64,000 nt of DNA from Methanococcus aeolicus Nankai-3 (GCF_000017185.1 NC_009635.1:62001-126000); one strand, 5' to 3'; positions 36,738 through 46,948 are shown, counted from the stretch's first letter. The notes: generated by a model not told the origin, from the letters alone. Translations and numbers: made by a program.

Positions 36738-37487
36738 CTACTTGTCTAGGGACATATAAAGCTTTGAAATGGTATTTACTGTATCATAACCTTTTTTCGT
36801 TATCATATAGTCCCCCCTTTCGCTTCTTTGAATAATCATGTTTGATTCTTGAAGCTTTTTTATGTGAAATAGTAAATTTCCCCCTCTTAAATTGGTTATC
36901 TTTGATAGGTCTGAAAAAGTTCTTGTTTGGCTTGATAGTGCCTTTAATATCATAAATCTGTGTTTATTTGCGATTGGCTCAAGTAGATTTTTAATTAGAT
37001 CTTCTTCAGAAATTTCAGAAAGGGAATATTCCAAATTTTCTTCTTTTTTATAAATTCCCAGAGCTTTCATCAATTCGATTTGCTTTTCAAATAACCTACC
37101 TGCTTCTAAAAAACACGTATCGCACTCAATTTTAGGACTATTTTTATGCAATTCTTTTAATTTATCCCGGTAAGAGTTTACTATCGATTCAGAAATCTCC
37201 CCCTCTTTTATATATTTTGCAATGTTCTTTAAAAAATCCAAAAATACACTATAACATTGGTCCTTCATCGGGCAGTTTTCTACCATGTTGTTCTTCAAGC
37301 TTGATTTTGCATTATCGAGCTCTTTGTTATAGAAAATTTCAGAATATTTTTCTTTAAGTTCGCTAAATATTAAATCAACGTGTTTTTGATTTGATTTCTC
37401 AATAAAACTTCTTAATTCATTTCTTAATTTAAAGATTTCTTCTTTTAATTCTTTAAGTTCTAAATTTGTAGTTATATCTTCTTTCAT
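36738..37487 (-). CDS. ArsR-like winged-helix transcriptional regulator with cysteine pairs
   Basis: This protein of about 249 residues has a C-terminal winged-helix domain (residues about 165-245: IANKHRFMILKALSSQTRTF and NLRGGNLLFHIKKLQESNMI), which is the ArsR/HTH_20 pattern. The N-terminal 160 residues are helical and carry CPMKDQC and CDTC, pairs that could sense redox state or a metal. Start: ATG at 37485-37487 behind GAGTGGT. It is divergent from an MTH865-like gene and a flavoprotein gene, with an inverted repeat between, so it likely controls them and itself. It ends 3 bases after the hel308 stop. Confidence 0.75.
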   Translation of the reverse strand: MKEDITTNLELKELKEEIFKLRNELRSFIEKSNQKHVDLIFSELKEKYSEIFYNKELDNAKSSLKNNMVENCPMKDQCYSVFLDFLKNIAKYIKEGEISESIVNSYRDKLKELHKNSPKIECDTCFLEAGRLFEKQIELMKALGIYKKEENLEYSLSEISEEDLIKNLLEPIANKHRFMILKALSSQTRTFSDLSKITNLRGGNLLFHIKKLQESNMIIQRSERGDYMITKKGYDTVNTISKLYMSLDK

Positions 37488-37497
37488 AAAAACCACT

Positions 37498-37560
37498 CAG
37501 TTACTGAACTGTACAAAATAATTTTTAGTACATTTTAATGACGATTAAGTATATATACAT
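37498..37560. promoter_or_regulatory. Divergent promoter with inverted-repeat operator
   Basis: At 37510-37532 TGTAC and GTACA flank an AT core to form an inverted repeat (TGTACWAAAA half-sites). A smaller palindrome, CAGTT-ACTG-AACTG, overlaps its left end at 37498-37511. A rightward TATA box, AAGTATATATACAT, lies at about 37547-37560; the leftward TATA-like tract is the AT core of the operator itself. Binding there would block the regulator's own promoter and could affect the right-hand genes. Confidence 0.5.
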
Positions 37561-37601
37561 TACCTTACATTGTTTTACTTGTAAAAAGCGAGGTGGGATA
37601 T

Positions 37602-37841
37602 ATGAACGTAAAAGAAGAAATAAAAGCACAGATTATGGGAGCGTTAGAAGGCGCAAATTTTCCAATCGAAACTCCAGAAGAGTTATTGGCTGCATTTCCA
37701 AAGGGAGCTGAAACAACGTGTAAAGCTGGAAATATTGAAATGACTGCAGGAGAGGCTGGAAAATTATTGAAAGCAGGGGATTTTCCATTTAAAAGTGCTG
37801 AAGAAGTAGCGGACACAATAATTTCAAGGGCTGGATTATAA
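37602..37841 (+). CDS. MTH865-like small protein
   Basis: This 79-residue acidic protein resembles the MTH865 family of methanogens, a small helical, EF-hand-like fold. Key stretches are [20 protein letters not shown] and [20 protein letters not shown], ending [17 protein letters not shown]. Its role is unknown. Start: ATG at 37602 behind GAGGTGG; the GTG at 37593 overlaps that site. It is followed 62 bases later by a flavodoxin-like gene and is divergent from a Cys-containing regulator, which suggests a redox role. Confidence 0.7.
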   Translation: MNVKEEIKAQIMGALEGANFPIETPEELLAAFPKGAETTCKAGNIEMTAGEAGKLLKAGDFPFKSAEEVADTIISRAGL

Positions 37842-37903
37842 GCCCTTTTTAGTCATATTTTATTTTTTAGATAGTTTTTAGCCACAATTTAAACGGTGAT
37901 ATC

Positions 37904-38581
37904 ATGAAGGTTTTAGGGTTTTCGGGTTCCCCAATAAAAAATAGCAACACAGACAGAGTAATTTTGGAAGTTCTAAAAGCAACAGGTCTTAAATACGAGT
38001 TTATAAAATTGGCAGATTATAAAATCGAACCCTGCAAGGCCTGTCTTGGATGCGTTAAAACTAACGAATGCGTAATAAAAGATGACGGAATCAAACTGGC
38101 AAAAAAGGTAAAAGAAGCTGACGCCATTGTAATTGGTGGATATACATCATATTCATCACTTGATGCAAGAACAAAAGCTTTTATTGAAAGGCTATATCCT
38201 TTAAGACACAATTTTGGTTTTATGGCAGGGAAAGTCGGTGCTGCAGTAATTACCTCGGCAGTTCCTGAAGAGAATAAAATGCTTCCTCCTGCAGCGGAAA
38301 TGGGTGTAAATTCAATAATGTTTTATATGATGGAAGAAGGGATGAAGTTTTTAGGATCAGTGAAAGTTTTAGGAAATGTGCCATGTGTAAGTTGTAGAGT
38401 GGAAGAAGACTGTGAAGTTTCAGGCTTAAAAATGATACATGGACCAGACGCCACGATCGATTCTGTTGGAATTAAATCCTTTGAAGAACAGGAAACTGCA
38501 ATCAAAGGTGCAAGAGAATTGGGAGAAAAAATTGCACAGGCACTAAAATCAAAAGTGAATAGAGAAGAATACTATGTTTAA
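37904..38581 (+). CDS. Flavodoxin-family iron-sulfur flavoprotein
   Basis: This 225-residue NADPH-dependent FMN reductase-like protein has FMN loop GFSGSPIKNSNTDRVILEVL, a Cys cluster CKACLGCVKTNEC at residues about 45-57, and YTSYSSLDARTKAFIERLYP at the second flavin loop. A second Cys set, CVSCRVEEDC, lies at about 164-173. It is related to, but clearly different from, the flavoprotein at 20208. It probably transfers electrons, perhaps for oxidative or metal stress, under the adjacent regulator. Start: ATG behind GGTGATAT. Confidence 0.8.
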   Translation: MKVLGFSGSPIKNSNTDRVILEVLKATGLKYEFIKLADYKIEPCKACLGCVKTNECVIKDDGIKLAKKVKEADAIVIGGYTSYSSLDARTKAFIERLYPLRHNFGFMAGKVGAAVITSAVPEENKMLPPAAEMGVNSIMFYMMEEGMKFLGSVKVLGNVPCVSCRVEEDCEVSGLKMIHGPDATIDSVGIKSFEEQETAIKGARELGEKIAQALKSKVNREEYYV

Positions 38582-38620
38582 AAATAATTTAAAAAAATAT
38601 TATTTCTTTTTTGATTAGAA

Positions 38621-38686
38621 GTTGTGCTCAGCTGTCCCCGTTGTCATCATATACACTATCAGTGAAGTCAGCACTCATCATCACAG
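38621..38686 (-). ncRNA. C/D box guide sRNA
   Basis: On the minus strand all four boxes occur at correct spacing: box C ATGATGA (38675-38681), a 12-base guide GTGCTGACTTCA, box D' CTGA (38659-38662), spacer, box C' ATGATGA (38644-38650), a 12-base guide CAACGGGGACAG, and box D CTGA (38628-38631). The ends TGTG and CACA can form the terminal stem. By the N+5 rule it should direct 2'-O-methylation at a G within TGAAGTCAGCAC and a C within CTGTCCCCGTTG of target RNAs. An upstream TATA-like tract (38688-38702) fits a promoter. Confidence 0.88.
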
Positions 38687-38802
38687 TAAATATATATTAT
38701 AACTTCCTATTATATAAATACACCACCTAAATTGGGGAGCTCCAAGGCCATAAAATGATTTTTATCATAAAAAGAAAAAAATAATATATTATTATTTCAA
38801 TA

Positions 38803-40767
38803 TTATTTGGTAATGTTAAATGCTCCTTCAATTTGGTTGTATAGTTGATTAGTTTTAAAATGATTTTGCTCCATTGCTCCACTTGGGCATCCACCTATAC
38901 AGGTTCCACAACCTTTACAAAGTGCCGAAAGAACTTCCAGGCTACAAGTGCCATCTTTTTCAACTAATCTGGGAGCTCCATAAGGACATTGTTTTACACA
39001 TATCCCACATACTCCACATATTTCCTCATTTACTTCGGCTACTATTGGTTCAACATTTACTCTTCCTTTGGACATGGGTATTGCAGCTCTTGCAGCAGCA
39101 GCGGAACCTTGTGCAACTGATGCAGGTATGTCCTTAGGACCTTGACAGGCACCGGCTAAATAAATACCATCTGTGGCAGTATCAACAGGTTTGAGTTTTG
39201 GATGTGCTTCCATAAAAAAGCCGTCCGCAGATTTTGAAATACTCAAAGTCTTCTGAACATCGTCCATAGATTCTGTTGGTACCATTCCAACTGAAAGAAC
39301 AACCATATCATATTCTTGTTCAAGAATTTCACCCATTAAGGTGTCTTCTGACATAATGATTAAGTTTTTAGTTTCTGGATTTTCTATAATTTGTGCTGGT
39401 CTTCCCCTTATGAAGTTAATACCATACTGTCTGGCACTTCTTTCATAAAATTCTTCATATCCTTTACTAAATGCCCTAATATCCATATAATATATATCTA
39501 TCTTAGTATCGGGCTCATGCTCCTTTATCAATTGGGAGTTTTTCATTGCATACATACAACAAACATTTGAACAATATTTGTTTCCCGTTTTTGCATCTCT
39601 TGAACCCACACACTGAATAAATGCTATTCTTTTAGGATGTTTGCTATCACTTAATCTTAGGACATGTCCCATTGTCGGTCCTGATGCATTTATTAATCTT
39701 TCAAGTTCAAGTCCTGTTAAGACATTATCATAAATCCCATATCCATATTCTTGTTTAACTGTTGGGTCAAATGCATCATATCCTATTGCAGTAATTATTG
39801 TTCCTACTTTTTCCTCAATAATTTCAGGTTCTTGACTGTAATTAATTGCCCCTGGACCACAGACCTTTGAACATAATTCACAACCTATGCAATGTTCTTT
39901 ATCAATTGTATATTTTGCAGGAACCGCCTGTGGGAATGGTTTATATATGGCTTTTCTTATTCCAAGCCCCATATCAAATTCATTTGGAACTTCAATTGGA
40001 CATACTTCGGCACATTGGCCGCATCCAGTACATTTTGCTTCATCAAGATATCTTGCTTTTTTCAGAATATCGACTGTAAAGTTCCCAATAAATCCTTTAA
40101 TCTCATTAACTTCCGAATAAGAATATAGTTTAACATTGGGGTGTTTTGCTACATCCACCATTTTTGGAGCCAAAATACAGATTGAACAATCATTTGTTGG
40201 GAATGTTTTATCCAGCTGTGCCATTCTACCCCCCACAGAGGGTGTTTTTTCTACCAGTATAGTTTCAAATCCCATATCTCCTAAATCCAATGCAGCTTGA
40301 ATGCCTGAAACACCAGCTCCAATTACTAGGGCCCTTTTAGTAACATCCACTTCAATGAAGTCCAATGGTTCCAACAATCGTGCTTTTGCAACTCCCATAC
40401 TTACTAAATCCATGGCCTTTTCCGTGGCTTTTTCTGGTTCGTGCATATGTACCCAAGAATCATGTTCCCTAATATTTACAAATTCAAATAAGAACGGATT
40501 TAATCCAGCTTCTTCAACACATCTTCTAAATGTCGGTTCGTGCATTCTTGGGGAGCAGGCTGCAACAACAACCCTATTTAAGTTGTATTCTTTAATGTCC
40601 TTTTTAATTATCTCTTGCCCTGGGTCTGCACAGAAATATTTATAATCTCTTGCTATGGTAACATTATCTAATTCTCCAGCAAATTTAGCAAGTTCTGGGC
40701 AATCGACTACTCCACCAATATTAATCCCACAGTGGCAGACATAAACACCAATTCTTGGTTCTTCCAT
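38803..40767 (-). CDS. hdrA: Heterodisulfide reductase subunit A (cysteine form)
   Basis: This protein of about 654 residues bifurcates electrons with FAD in the Hdr/hydrogenase complex. It has an N-terminal Cys motif [16 protein letters not shown], the FAD fingerprint [19 protein letters not shown], and four ferredoxin motifs ([44 protein letters not shown]). No in-frame TGA occurs, so this is the Cys version; many Methanococcus strains also have a Sec version. It is last in vhcD-vhcG-vhcA-vhcB-hdrA. Start: ATG at 40765-40767 behind GGGTGAAT. Contains one GGAGCTCC. Confidence 0.95.
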   Translation of the reverse strand: MEEPRIGVYVCHCGINIGGVVDCPELAKFAGELDNVTIARDYKYFCADPGQEIIKKDIKEYNLNRVVVAACSPRMHEPTFRRCVEEAGLNPFLFEFVNIREHDSWVHMHEPEKATEKAMDLVSMGVAKARLLEPLDFIEVDVTKRALVIGAGVSGIQAALDLGDMGFETILVEKTPSVGGRMAQLDKTFPTNDCSICILAPKMVDVAKHPNVKLYSYSEVNEIKGFIGNFTVDILKKARYLDEAKCTGCGQCAEVCPIEVPNEFDMGLGIRKAIYKPFPQAVPAKYTIDKEHCIGCELCSKVCGPGAINYSQEPEIIEEKVGTIITAIGYDAFDPTVKQEYGYGIYDNVLTGLELERLINASGPTMGHVLRLSDSKHPKRIAFIQCVGSRDAKTGNKYCSNVCCMYAMKNSQLIKEHEPDTKIDIYYMDIRAFSKGYEEFYERSARQYGINFIRGRPAQIIENPETKNLIIMSEDTLMGEILEQEYDMVVLSVGMVPTESMDDVQKTLSISKSADGFFMEAHPKLKPVDTATDGIYLAGACQGPKDIPASVAQGSAAAARAAIPMSKGRVNVEPIVAEVNEEICGVCGICVKQCPYGAPRLVEKDGTCSLEVLSALCKGCGTCIGGCPSGAMEQNHFKTNQLYNQIEGAFNITK

Positions 40768-40863
40768 ATTATTCACCCTATAAATATATTGTATTATTAA
40801 TATCTATATTTATATTAGTTATATCCACATTACATTTCTTAATACCATATTTTAAAAAATAAA

Positions 40864-42015
40864 TCATTTCAATCTCAAAATGTCTTTATCTTTTTTTAGA
40901 CTTTCTGCACATGAAAGACAGAGCAGACACATAACACAATATCCTTTTAATGATATTTTATCATCAGTTAATCTTAAAGTCTTCATTGGACATGTAGATA
41001 CACATTTTCCACATTTATCGCATAGGTGGGGCCCATATTCTATCCTATTATATTCTTTTCCATTGTGATTTATCGTGCCAATTTTTAATGCTCCTGTGGG
41101 ACAAGCTGTAACACATGCTCCGCATACAATGCACATTTTTACGGATTTTGATTCACTCTCGGCAATTATGGCATCAGTAGGACAAACATTTGCACATTTT
41201 TCTAATATATCATAATCGTCTTCAATTATTACAATGCCTTCATCAGTTATTGGGTGGGCCGATTCATACTTAACATCAAGTGATAAAGCATCAACTGGAC
41301 AAACCTCAACACATAAGCCACATGCAGGACATACTTTTGGCAGTTCTACTTTTAAATTATCGACATCTGGTGATATCATACTTCCAGGGCATATTTCGGC
41401 GCATGCCATACATCCAATACATTTATCTTCTGCCATAGTAAATATCTGCTCTTTATGTCTTTTCTTAGGAATTTCGCCTGCTACATATATGGCATTCCAT
41501 GGGCATGTTTGGGCACATATTGAGCAATACATACATTTATTTTTATCCACAACTGCTCTGTCATTCTCAATATTTATGGCTTCTACGGGACATACTGGAA
41601 CACATACTCCACACCCAACACAGGCATCAACTACGGCTATTGGGTCCTTTGGAATAATAATTTCTTTTTTAGGTTTATCAATAATTGTTGGAATTGATAT
41701 GATTTCAATTGGGCATACTTCCACACACATTTCGCATAAAATACAATGTCCTTTTGAATATGGGAATATATTATCTACTTTTTTAATTTTTGTCGGACAT
41801 GCAGTAGCACATGCTCCGCATTTTTTACATATTGAGGAGTTATATGATATCTTACCTGCCACCTCAGATAATGCCTTGGTTGGACATACTTTTACACATT
41901 GCATGCATAGATTACAACTATTAAATGGTGATATTTCTATGGCGTCAGTTGGACACACGGCTTTACATGCATCACATACTAAACATGCATCTTCTTGAAT
42001 CTTAATTCCTTCCAA
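40864..42015 (-). CDS. vhcB: Polyferredoxin VhcB
   Basis: This 383-residue protein is made almost wholly of ferredoxin repeats. I count ten full CX2CX2CX3C motifs, such as [11 protein letters not shown] and [12 protein letters not shown] degenerate repeat (residues about 267-275, CANVC only) and a final [10 protein letters not shown] bring it to twelve, as in six fused 2[4Fe-4S] units. It follows vhcA, as in other Vhc/Vhu/Mvh clusters. Start: TTG at 42013-42015 behind GGTGTG; no ATG is present before the first Cys motif. Confidence 0.93.
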   Translation of the reverse strand: MEGIKIQEDACLVCDACKAVCPTDAIEISPFNSCNLCMQCVKVCPTKALSEVAGKISYNSSICKKCGACATACPTKIKKVDNIFPYSKGHCILCEMCVEVCPIEIISIPTIIDKPKKEIIIPKDPIAVVDACVGCGVCVPVCPVEAINIENDRAVVDKNKCMYCSICAQTCPWNAIYVAGEIPKKRHKEQIFTMAEDKCIGCMACAEICPGSMISPDVDNLKVELPKVCPACGLCVEVCPVDALSLDVKYESAHPITDEGIVIIEDDYDILEKCANVCPTDAIIAESESKSVKMCIVCGACVTACPTGALKIGTINHNGKEYNRIEYGPHLCDKCGKCVSTCPMKTLRLTDDKISLKGYCVMCLLCLSCAESLKKDKDILRLK

Positions 42016-42118
42016 TTTAACACACCGTTTGATTTTTTTAGAGATGAATTAATCCCTACGGACACACATTTATATTTATATATTATTTTTACTAATTTTT
42101 TTATTTTATTAATTTTAA

Positions 42119-43546
42119 TTAATTTCGAACTGATTTAATTAATTTATTTTCTTCATATGTTTCCAATATAAGGCCACTACCACCAGAATCTCCTATAACA
42201 TGTGTGGCACAAGATAAACAGGGGTCATAAGCTCTAATTACCATTTCCATATAATTTAAAATATTTGGTGTTGCATCTTCGGGTGTTTTTATATATTTTT
42301 CAGCTACTTTTTTTACTCCGATGTCCATTGCAGGATTATTCTGAGTTGTTGCCACAATTAAGTTTGTGTCGGTAATAACTCCTTTATCATCTGTTTTGAA
42401 GTGGTGGAATAATGTCCCCCTTGGTGCTTCAACACATCCGACACCTTCGCCAACTACATCTCCACTAGGTTCTGCCTTTATATCGGTATCAACGATTTTA
42501 TCATTTTCTAATAATTTTTTCGTTAGTTCAGCACTTGAAAGCATTTCTATTAATCTTGCATAATTAAATAGCACCGGATAATGGCATGGTTCTCCATATT
42601 CTTCGATAAATTCTTTATAATATTTTTGTGCAAGGGGTGTTGCCATTCTGTCCGCTACATTGAGCCTTGATAGGGTATTTACCCTATAAACGCCTTCTTC
42701 TTCCCCGAGGTCTTTTAAGTATGGGAATTTTAAATAAGAATATGGTTTAACTCCTTCGGCAATATAGTTTAAATATTCTGATGGATTATATTCATAAGCT
42801 GTTTTTCCTTTTGAATCGCATACTCTAATTTTTCCATCATATAATTCATGTGTGCCATCATTTACCATTCCGGCATGATAGGATTCAAAGTATCCGATAT
42901 CCAATAAATCATTATTTTTTATATTTTCAATTAATTTTTTTCCAATTTCGATCGATTTTTCAGATAACTCAACCGCCCTATCTGATAATTTTAATAATTC
43001 ATCCCTTTTAGTTTCACTTAATGATATGGACTGCCCTCCAACAACTGCTGTGCAGGGGTGAATTGCTCTTCCACCGACGACTCTAACAATAGTTTGGCCT
43101 ATTTTTCTTAATTCAATTGCTTCTTTAACAACTTCGGGATGTTCTTTTGCCATGCCCATTAAATTTCTTTTTAATATATCGTCCGTTGTAGGAAACATTA
43201 AATCAGGTGCCGCAAGAGCATAAAAATGAAGGGCATGACTATGAACTGTTGAACTTTGATGCATCAAATTTCTTAAAAGCATTGCGGTTTCTGGAATCTT
43301 TACTCCATATATTTCATCCACGGCTTTTGCACTTGCTAAATGGTGAGAAACTTGACATATACCGCAGATTCTCGGGGTCAATATTGGTGCATCTTCCACA
43401 TATCTTCCTTCCATAAATTTTTCAAAACCTCTTACTTCCACCACATTAAAATGAACTGTATCCAAAGCTCCACTTTCGTCAAAAGACACAGTTATTTTGC
43501 CATGTCCTTCAACTCGTGTAACAGGCTCAACTGATAATTTTACCAT
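42119..43546 (-). CDS. vhcA: F420-non-reducing [NiFe] hydrogenase large subunit VhcA
   Basis: This is the 475-residue large subunit of methyl-viologen/Hdr-linked hydrogenase. The Ni-Fe ligands are the N-terminal RICGICQVSHH and the C-terminal DPCLSCATHVIG. The C-terminal site uses Cys rather than Sec, so this is the Vhc type rather than Vhu. A short extension follows the His after which maturation proteases cut (VIGDSGGSGLI). It oxidises H2 and passes electrons through VhcG and VhcD to HdrA. Start: ATG at 43544-43546. Confidence 0.95.
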   Translation of the reverse strand: MVKLSVEPVTRVEGHGKITVSFDESGALDTVHFNVVEVRGFEKFMEGRYVEDAPILTPRICGICQVSHHLASAKAVDEIYGVKIPETAMLLRNLMHQSSTVHSHALHFYALAAPDLMFPTTDDILKRNLMGMAKEHPEVVKEAIELRKIGQTIVRVVGGRAIHPCTAVVGGQSISLSETKRDELLKLSDRAVELSEKSIEIGKKLIENIKNNDLLDIGYFESYHAGMVNDGTHELYDGKIRVCDSKGKTAYEYNPSEYLNYIAEGVKPYSYLKFPYLKDLGEEEGVYRVNTLSRLNVADRMATPLAQKYYKEFIEEYGEPCHYPVLFNYARLIEMLSSAELTKKLLENDKIVDTDIKAEPSGDVVGEGVGCVEAPRGTLFHHFKTDDKGVITDTNLIVATTQNNPAMDIGVKKVAEKYIKTPEDATPNILNYMEMVIRAYDPCLSCATHVIGDSGGSGLILETYEENKLIKSVRN

Positions 43547-43595
43547 TTTATGTCACCACATATTATTTATTTTATTTATTTTATAATTTTACCAT

Positions 43596-44498
43596 TTATC
43601 TTTTTAATTTAATTGGAATTAAAGCACTAGGTAATGTAAATTTGTAAAAACATCCCATTTTATCGCTTATTGATTTGGGGAGTATTGTAGGGTCTGTTTC
43701 CTTATCATTGTCAATTCCAAAGTCAGAACATAATGCTGAAATCATTTTTGCACCTTGGTCTACAACAACATCCGTGGGCCCATAACATCCCGAACAAGGC
43801 ACACCTACACCCGGACAGGTTGCGCCACAGCTGGACCTTGTAGCAGGCCCCATACATAAATACCCCTGTTCCAACAAACATTTTTCTGGTTCGGGAGCTC
43901 CCTTAACATTTCGTTTTAATGTATCAATTGAAACTCCTTCCTCACTTTTCTTTCTTGAACATAATTCGCACAAGTTTGTTGTTTCCAGTTCTGGTGTTTT
44001 TCCCTCCACCAATGCAATTAATATTTTTGCAATTAGTTCAGGTTCTGGCGGACATCCCGGAATAATATAATCCACATCAATTACATCAGGTAGAGGCCTA
44101 ACTCTTGATGTTAATTCAGGGATTTCTTCATTAGGAATTATGCCTTTTTCATTTTCTGTTGAGGGTGTTGTTTTATATGCCTTGTCCAATATCTCTTCAT
44201 TAGAATGTAGGTTCCCCAAACCTGGGACGCCCCCATATACTGCACAAGTTCCAAATGCTACAACAATTTTCGCCTTTTTTCTCATTTCTATTGCAATTTC
44301 TTCATTTTCTTTATTTCTAATCCCACCTTCAATTAAGGCAATATCTATATTGTCTGGAATCTCCTTAACATCCATTAAAACTGGACAACAGACGAGCTCA
44401 ACCATGTCCAATACTTCTAAAAGTTTTTCATGTAAATCTAAAAAACTTATATGGCATCCAGAACAACATCCAAGCCATGTTGTTGCTAATTTTACCAT
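43596..44498 (-). CDS. vhcG: F420-non-reducing hydrogenase small subunit VhcG
   Basis: This 300-residue small subunit carries three iron-sulfur clusters. The proximal-cluster motif is [14 protein letters not shown]; the later cysteines occur in [18 protein letters not shown] and [17 protein letters not shown]. It pairs with VhcA. Start: ATG at 44496-44498 behind GGTGGT. Contains one GGAGCTCC read as Gly-Ala-Pro. Confidence 0.95.
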   Translation of the reverse strand: MVKLATTWLGCCSGCHISFLDLHEKLLEVLDMVELVCCPVLMDVKEIPDNIDIALIEGGIRNKENEEIAIEMRKKAKIVVAFGTCAVYGGVPGLGNLHSNEEILDKAYKTTPSTENEKGIIPNEEIPELTSRVRPLPDVIDVDYIIPGCPPEPELIAKILIALVEGKTPELETTNLCELCSRKKSEEGVSIDTLKRNVKGAPEPEKCLLEQGYLCMGPATRSSCGATCPGVGVPCSGCYGPTDVVVDQGAKMISALCSDFGIDNDKETDPTILPKSISDKMGCFYKFTLPSALIPIKLKR

Positions 44499-44563
44499 TT
44501 TACCACCAATTATGACTATTTTTATTTTAGTTTATTATCTATTATTATTCGGTTTTCTAACAA

Positions 44564-44989
44564 TTATTCTTTATTTAATTCATCTTTTAATTTTAAAGGG
44601 CCTAATGATTTTACGGTATTATATACTTCAGCCATGGTTTTTTGGAATTTTTCTCCTTCTGATGCTGAAATCCATTCAAATTTAAATCGGTCTGGTTCAA
44701 TACCCAGTTCGGGAAGTAATTCTTCTAAAAATATCGCTCTTCTTCTCCATTTGTAATTTCCAGAATCATAATGACAATCTGCTAAATGGCAACCACCTAC
44801 AAAAACACCATCAGCACCCTCATGAAATGCTTTTAAAATTAAAGAGGGTTCAATTCTTCCGGAACACATCACTCTAATTATTCTAATGCTTGGAGGGTAT
44901 TGCATTCTACCTACTCCTGCGGTGTCTGCTCCACCGTATGTGCACCAGTTACAGCAAAACCCTATTATTTTTGGTTCCCAATCTGTCAC
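44564..44989 (-). CDS. vhcD: Hydrogenase-Hdr linking subunit VhcD (MvhD type)
   Basis: This 141-residue [2Fe-2S] protein links the hydrogenase to HdrA. The motif [16 protein letters not shown] has Cys where Sec-type VhuD has Sec; VMCSGRIEP and [14 protein letters not shown] supply the remaining ligands. It is the first gene of the vhc operon. Start: GTG at 44987-44989 behind AGGTGAT. A selenium-responsive promoter would be expected upstream by analogy with M. maripaludis, but no operator was identified here. Confidence 0.94.
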   Translation of the reverse strand: MTDWEPKIIGFCCNWCTYGGADTAGVGRMQYPPSIRIIRVMCSGRIEPSLILKAFHEGADGVFVGGCHLADCHYDSGNYKWRRRAIFLEELLPELGIEPDRFKFEWISASEGEKFQKTMAEVYNTVKSLGPLKLKDELNKE

Positions 44990-45409
44990 TTAATCACCTA
45001 TTAATATTATTGGTATGTATATTATATATTTTAATATATAATATAAATATTATATGTGATATATATAATATTATAGTTAAAATTAAATCATAACCTATAT
45101 ATACCACTTAAAACCAAATTGTGGGATATAATTTAAATGACAAAATTTCCTCAATTGAGTATATAGTTAATATTCAATAACTGTCTCTTATCCGTTCCAA
45201 TTATTATGAATATATTTTCGTTTTTTAATAATATCGTAGTGATTTTAGCTTTTAATCATAATTTGGTTTAGTGAAAACGACCGAAGATTAACTATAATTC
45301 TAAAAAAAATAATATATATAAAAAATTAAAAATATTTTAGGAGCTCCCTAAAAATCAAGTATAAAAAAATAAATATATGTTCTATATCTGGCATCCCCTT
45401 ACCATATTA
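44990..45409. other. vhc promoter region and spacer before fwdB (Cys)
   Basis: This 420-base gap holds an AT-rich stretch with many TATA-like tracts (45000-45080), presumably the vhc promoter read leftward. It also holds a family A element (45162-45296) and a near-palindrome around GGAGCTCC (TTTTAGGAGCTCCCTAAAA, about 45336-45354) that could end transcription. No RNA gene is seen. Confidence 0.4.
45162..45296. repeat. Family A element, copy 5 (reverse orientation)
   Basis: This 135-base element reads TATAGTTAATATTCAATAAC at the left and CGACCGAAGATTAACTATA at the right, that is, the family A ends in inverted order. GGTTTAGTGAAAA and CTGTCTCTTATCC are the reversed landmarks. It lies between vhcD and the Cys-type fwdB. 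Confidence 0.65.
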
Positions 45410-46714
45410 TTATAACATTTGTTTAACATTTAAAATTATTTTTTTAAGTATTTCTGTATCGCTTATTATTCCTTCAGGGGGGCTTACTACTTCTTTTAAT
45501 CTCATGGGCATACAGTCCATTCTATAGCCTGTTCCTGCATGTTCTACTCCGCCGAATGCACAAGGTATTATTATATCACATACGGGGTCGGTGGGATTAA
45601 TCACTGGATTTATATTTATCACTGGCATTTTTGCCATACTGGCCACGGCTTTGTTAGGGAATGAATGACCTGGGTCGGCACCACAAACAAGCATGGCATC
45701 AGCAGATTCACTTGTGAGCATATCTATTGTTGAACTTTCTCCTGGATTATATGTCGGATATCCTTTTGAGAAATCAACACAAAATGGATAACCTGTTTCA
45801 TAAGCTGCCACAATGTTACAACCTGCAACATTATAGTGACCTCGCATAGGCACAAGAACTGATTTTATATGTTTATTTAAATCCGCAATTAATGTAATTG
45901 CATTATCAATATTCCTATGTTTGCCTCTGCTTTGAGTAAGTCCCATGCCAAAAAATACCACTGAAAATTGGTGTTTCCCAACAATATCAACTAATTCATA
46001 TAATTGCTCTTTTGGAACTCCTGCAATTACATCTTGTTGTGGTTCTACTCCATTTAATATCATTTTCAAAGCACTAATTAGAATGTGGTCAGTACCTGGA
46101 TATGGTTGTATATGAATATCTGCCATTTTCGCAGAGTCGGTTTTTCTCGGGTCCACTACAATCATAGTTCTGTCATGTATTCCTTTTTCCCTAAAAAACC
46201 CTCTTGCATGTATTGAATACCTGCTCATATGTCTTGGGTGGGCATGAACTGGATTACACCCCCAATAAAATACTAAATCCGCATAATTTTTAGCTTCATC
46301 CAATGAACATGTTGGGTATCCCCTATCTTGAACCGCTAAAAGTGAAGGTCCATGACAGACTGCCGCGGTATTGTCAAATACGCCCCCTACAAGTTCTGTT
46401 AATTCTATTCCTTTTTGCTGGGATTCACATAATGTAGCACTCCACCCGTATAATATGGGCCAGTTTGCCTCAACAAGAATTCTTGCAGATTCTTCAATTG
46501 CTGTATCCATATCAACTTTTTTTAATTCTCCATTTTCTTGCCTAATATGTGGGTCTAAATGCCTGCTACTTTTATGGGCTGAATGCATAAATTTTGCATG
46601 GCCAATTCTGCATAAATTTTTTGTTCCGGTTACGCCCCCATTTTCTACCATCACTTCTCCATCGTCACATAGGCACCCACAAAATGGACATACAACATCT
46701 TTAACTATCTCCAT
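45410..46714 (-). CDS. fwdB: Formylmethanofuran dehydrogenase subunit B, cysteine form
   Basis: This 434-residue catalytic subunit has the [4Fe-4S] motif CPFCGCLCDD at the N-terminus and AAVCHGPSLLAVQD, with Cys as pterin-metal ligand where the gene at 25937 uses Sec. FYWGCNPVHAHPRHMSRYS and GADPGHSFPNKA follow as in the family. It is a selenium-independent isoform. It is read in the same direction as fwdD upstream, and both lie beside the Cys-type vhc/hdrA cluster. Whether it is the W (fwd) or Mo (fmd) form cannot be told. Start: ATG behind TTGGTGAAA. Confidence 0.92.
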   Translation of the reverse strand: MEIVKDVVCPFCGCLCDDGEVMVENGGVTGTKNLCRIGHAKFMHSAHKSSRHLDPHIRQENGELKKVDMDTAIEESARILVEANWPILYGWSATLCESQQKGIELTELVGGVFDNTAAVCHGPSLLAVQDRGYPTCSLDEAKNYADLVFYWGCNPVHAHPRHMSRYSIHARGFFREKGIHDRTMIVVDPRKTDSAKMADIHIQPYPGTDHILISALKMILNGVEPQQDVIAGVPKEQLYELVDIVGKHQFSVVFFGMGLTQSRGKHRNIDNAITLIADLNKHIKSVLVPMRGHYNVAGCNIVAAYETGYPFCVDFSKGYPTYNPGESSTIDMLTSESADAMLVCGADPGHSFPNKAVASMAKMPVININPVINPTDPVCDIIIPCAFGGVEHAGTGYRMDCMPMRLKEVVSPPEGIISDTEILKKIILNVKQML

Positions 46715-46758
46715 TTTTTCACCAATTTATATAGTTATAAACTTTAAGAGTTTTTACA

Positions 46759-46853
46759 GTGCGTTCGAAAAATATATTATATATGCCATGATTAATTGGG
46801 CAATATATAAAAAATCCCACAATATATGCATTGCAAGGAATTCTCGAACATAC
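46759..46853. repeat. Family C element, copy 4
   Basis: This 95-base segment starts GTGCGTTCGAAAAAT and ends GAATTCTCGAACATAC, inverted repeats of about 10 bases. It lies between fwdD and the Cys-type fwdB, which should be cotranscribed. Just beyond it (46861-46895) the phrase AAAAATCCCA is repeated with similar flanks. Confidence 0.45.
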
Positions 46854-46948
46854 CATACTTTCGGACGGAAAAAATCCCAGATATTTGCTTTACAAATATA
46901 TAATTATTTTTATGCCGGGCATAAGATTCATCTGAAAGAATTTAGCTT

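Noticed and set aside
40301-40645. Plus-strand open frames within hdrA and the polyferredoxin gene (also 41234-41998)
   Set aside because: They lie fully inside well-identified genes on the other strand and have the composition of antisense shadows.
38803-40767. Selenocysteine in this HdrA
   Set aside because: No in-frame TGA is present and all ferredoxin and FAD motifs use Cys codons.
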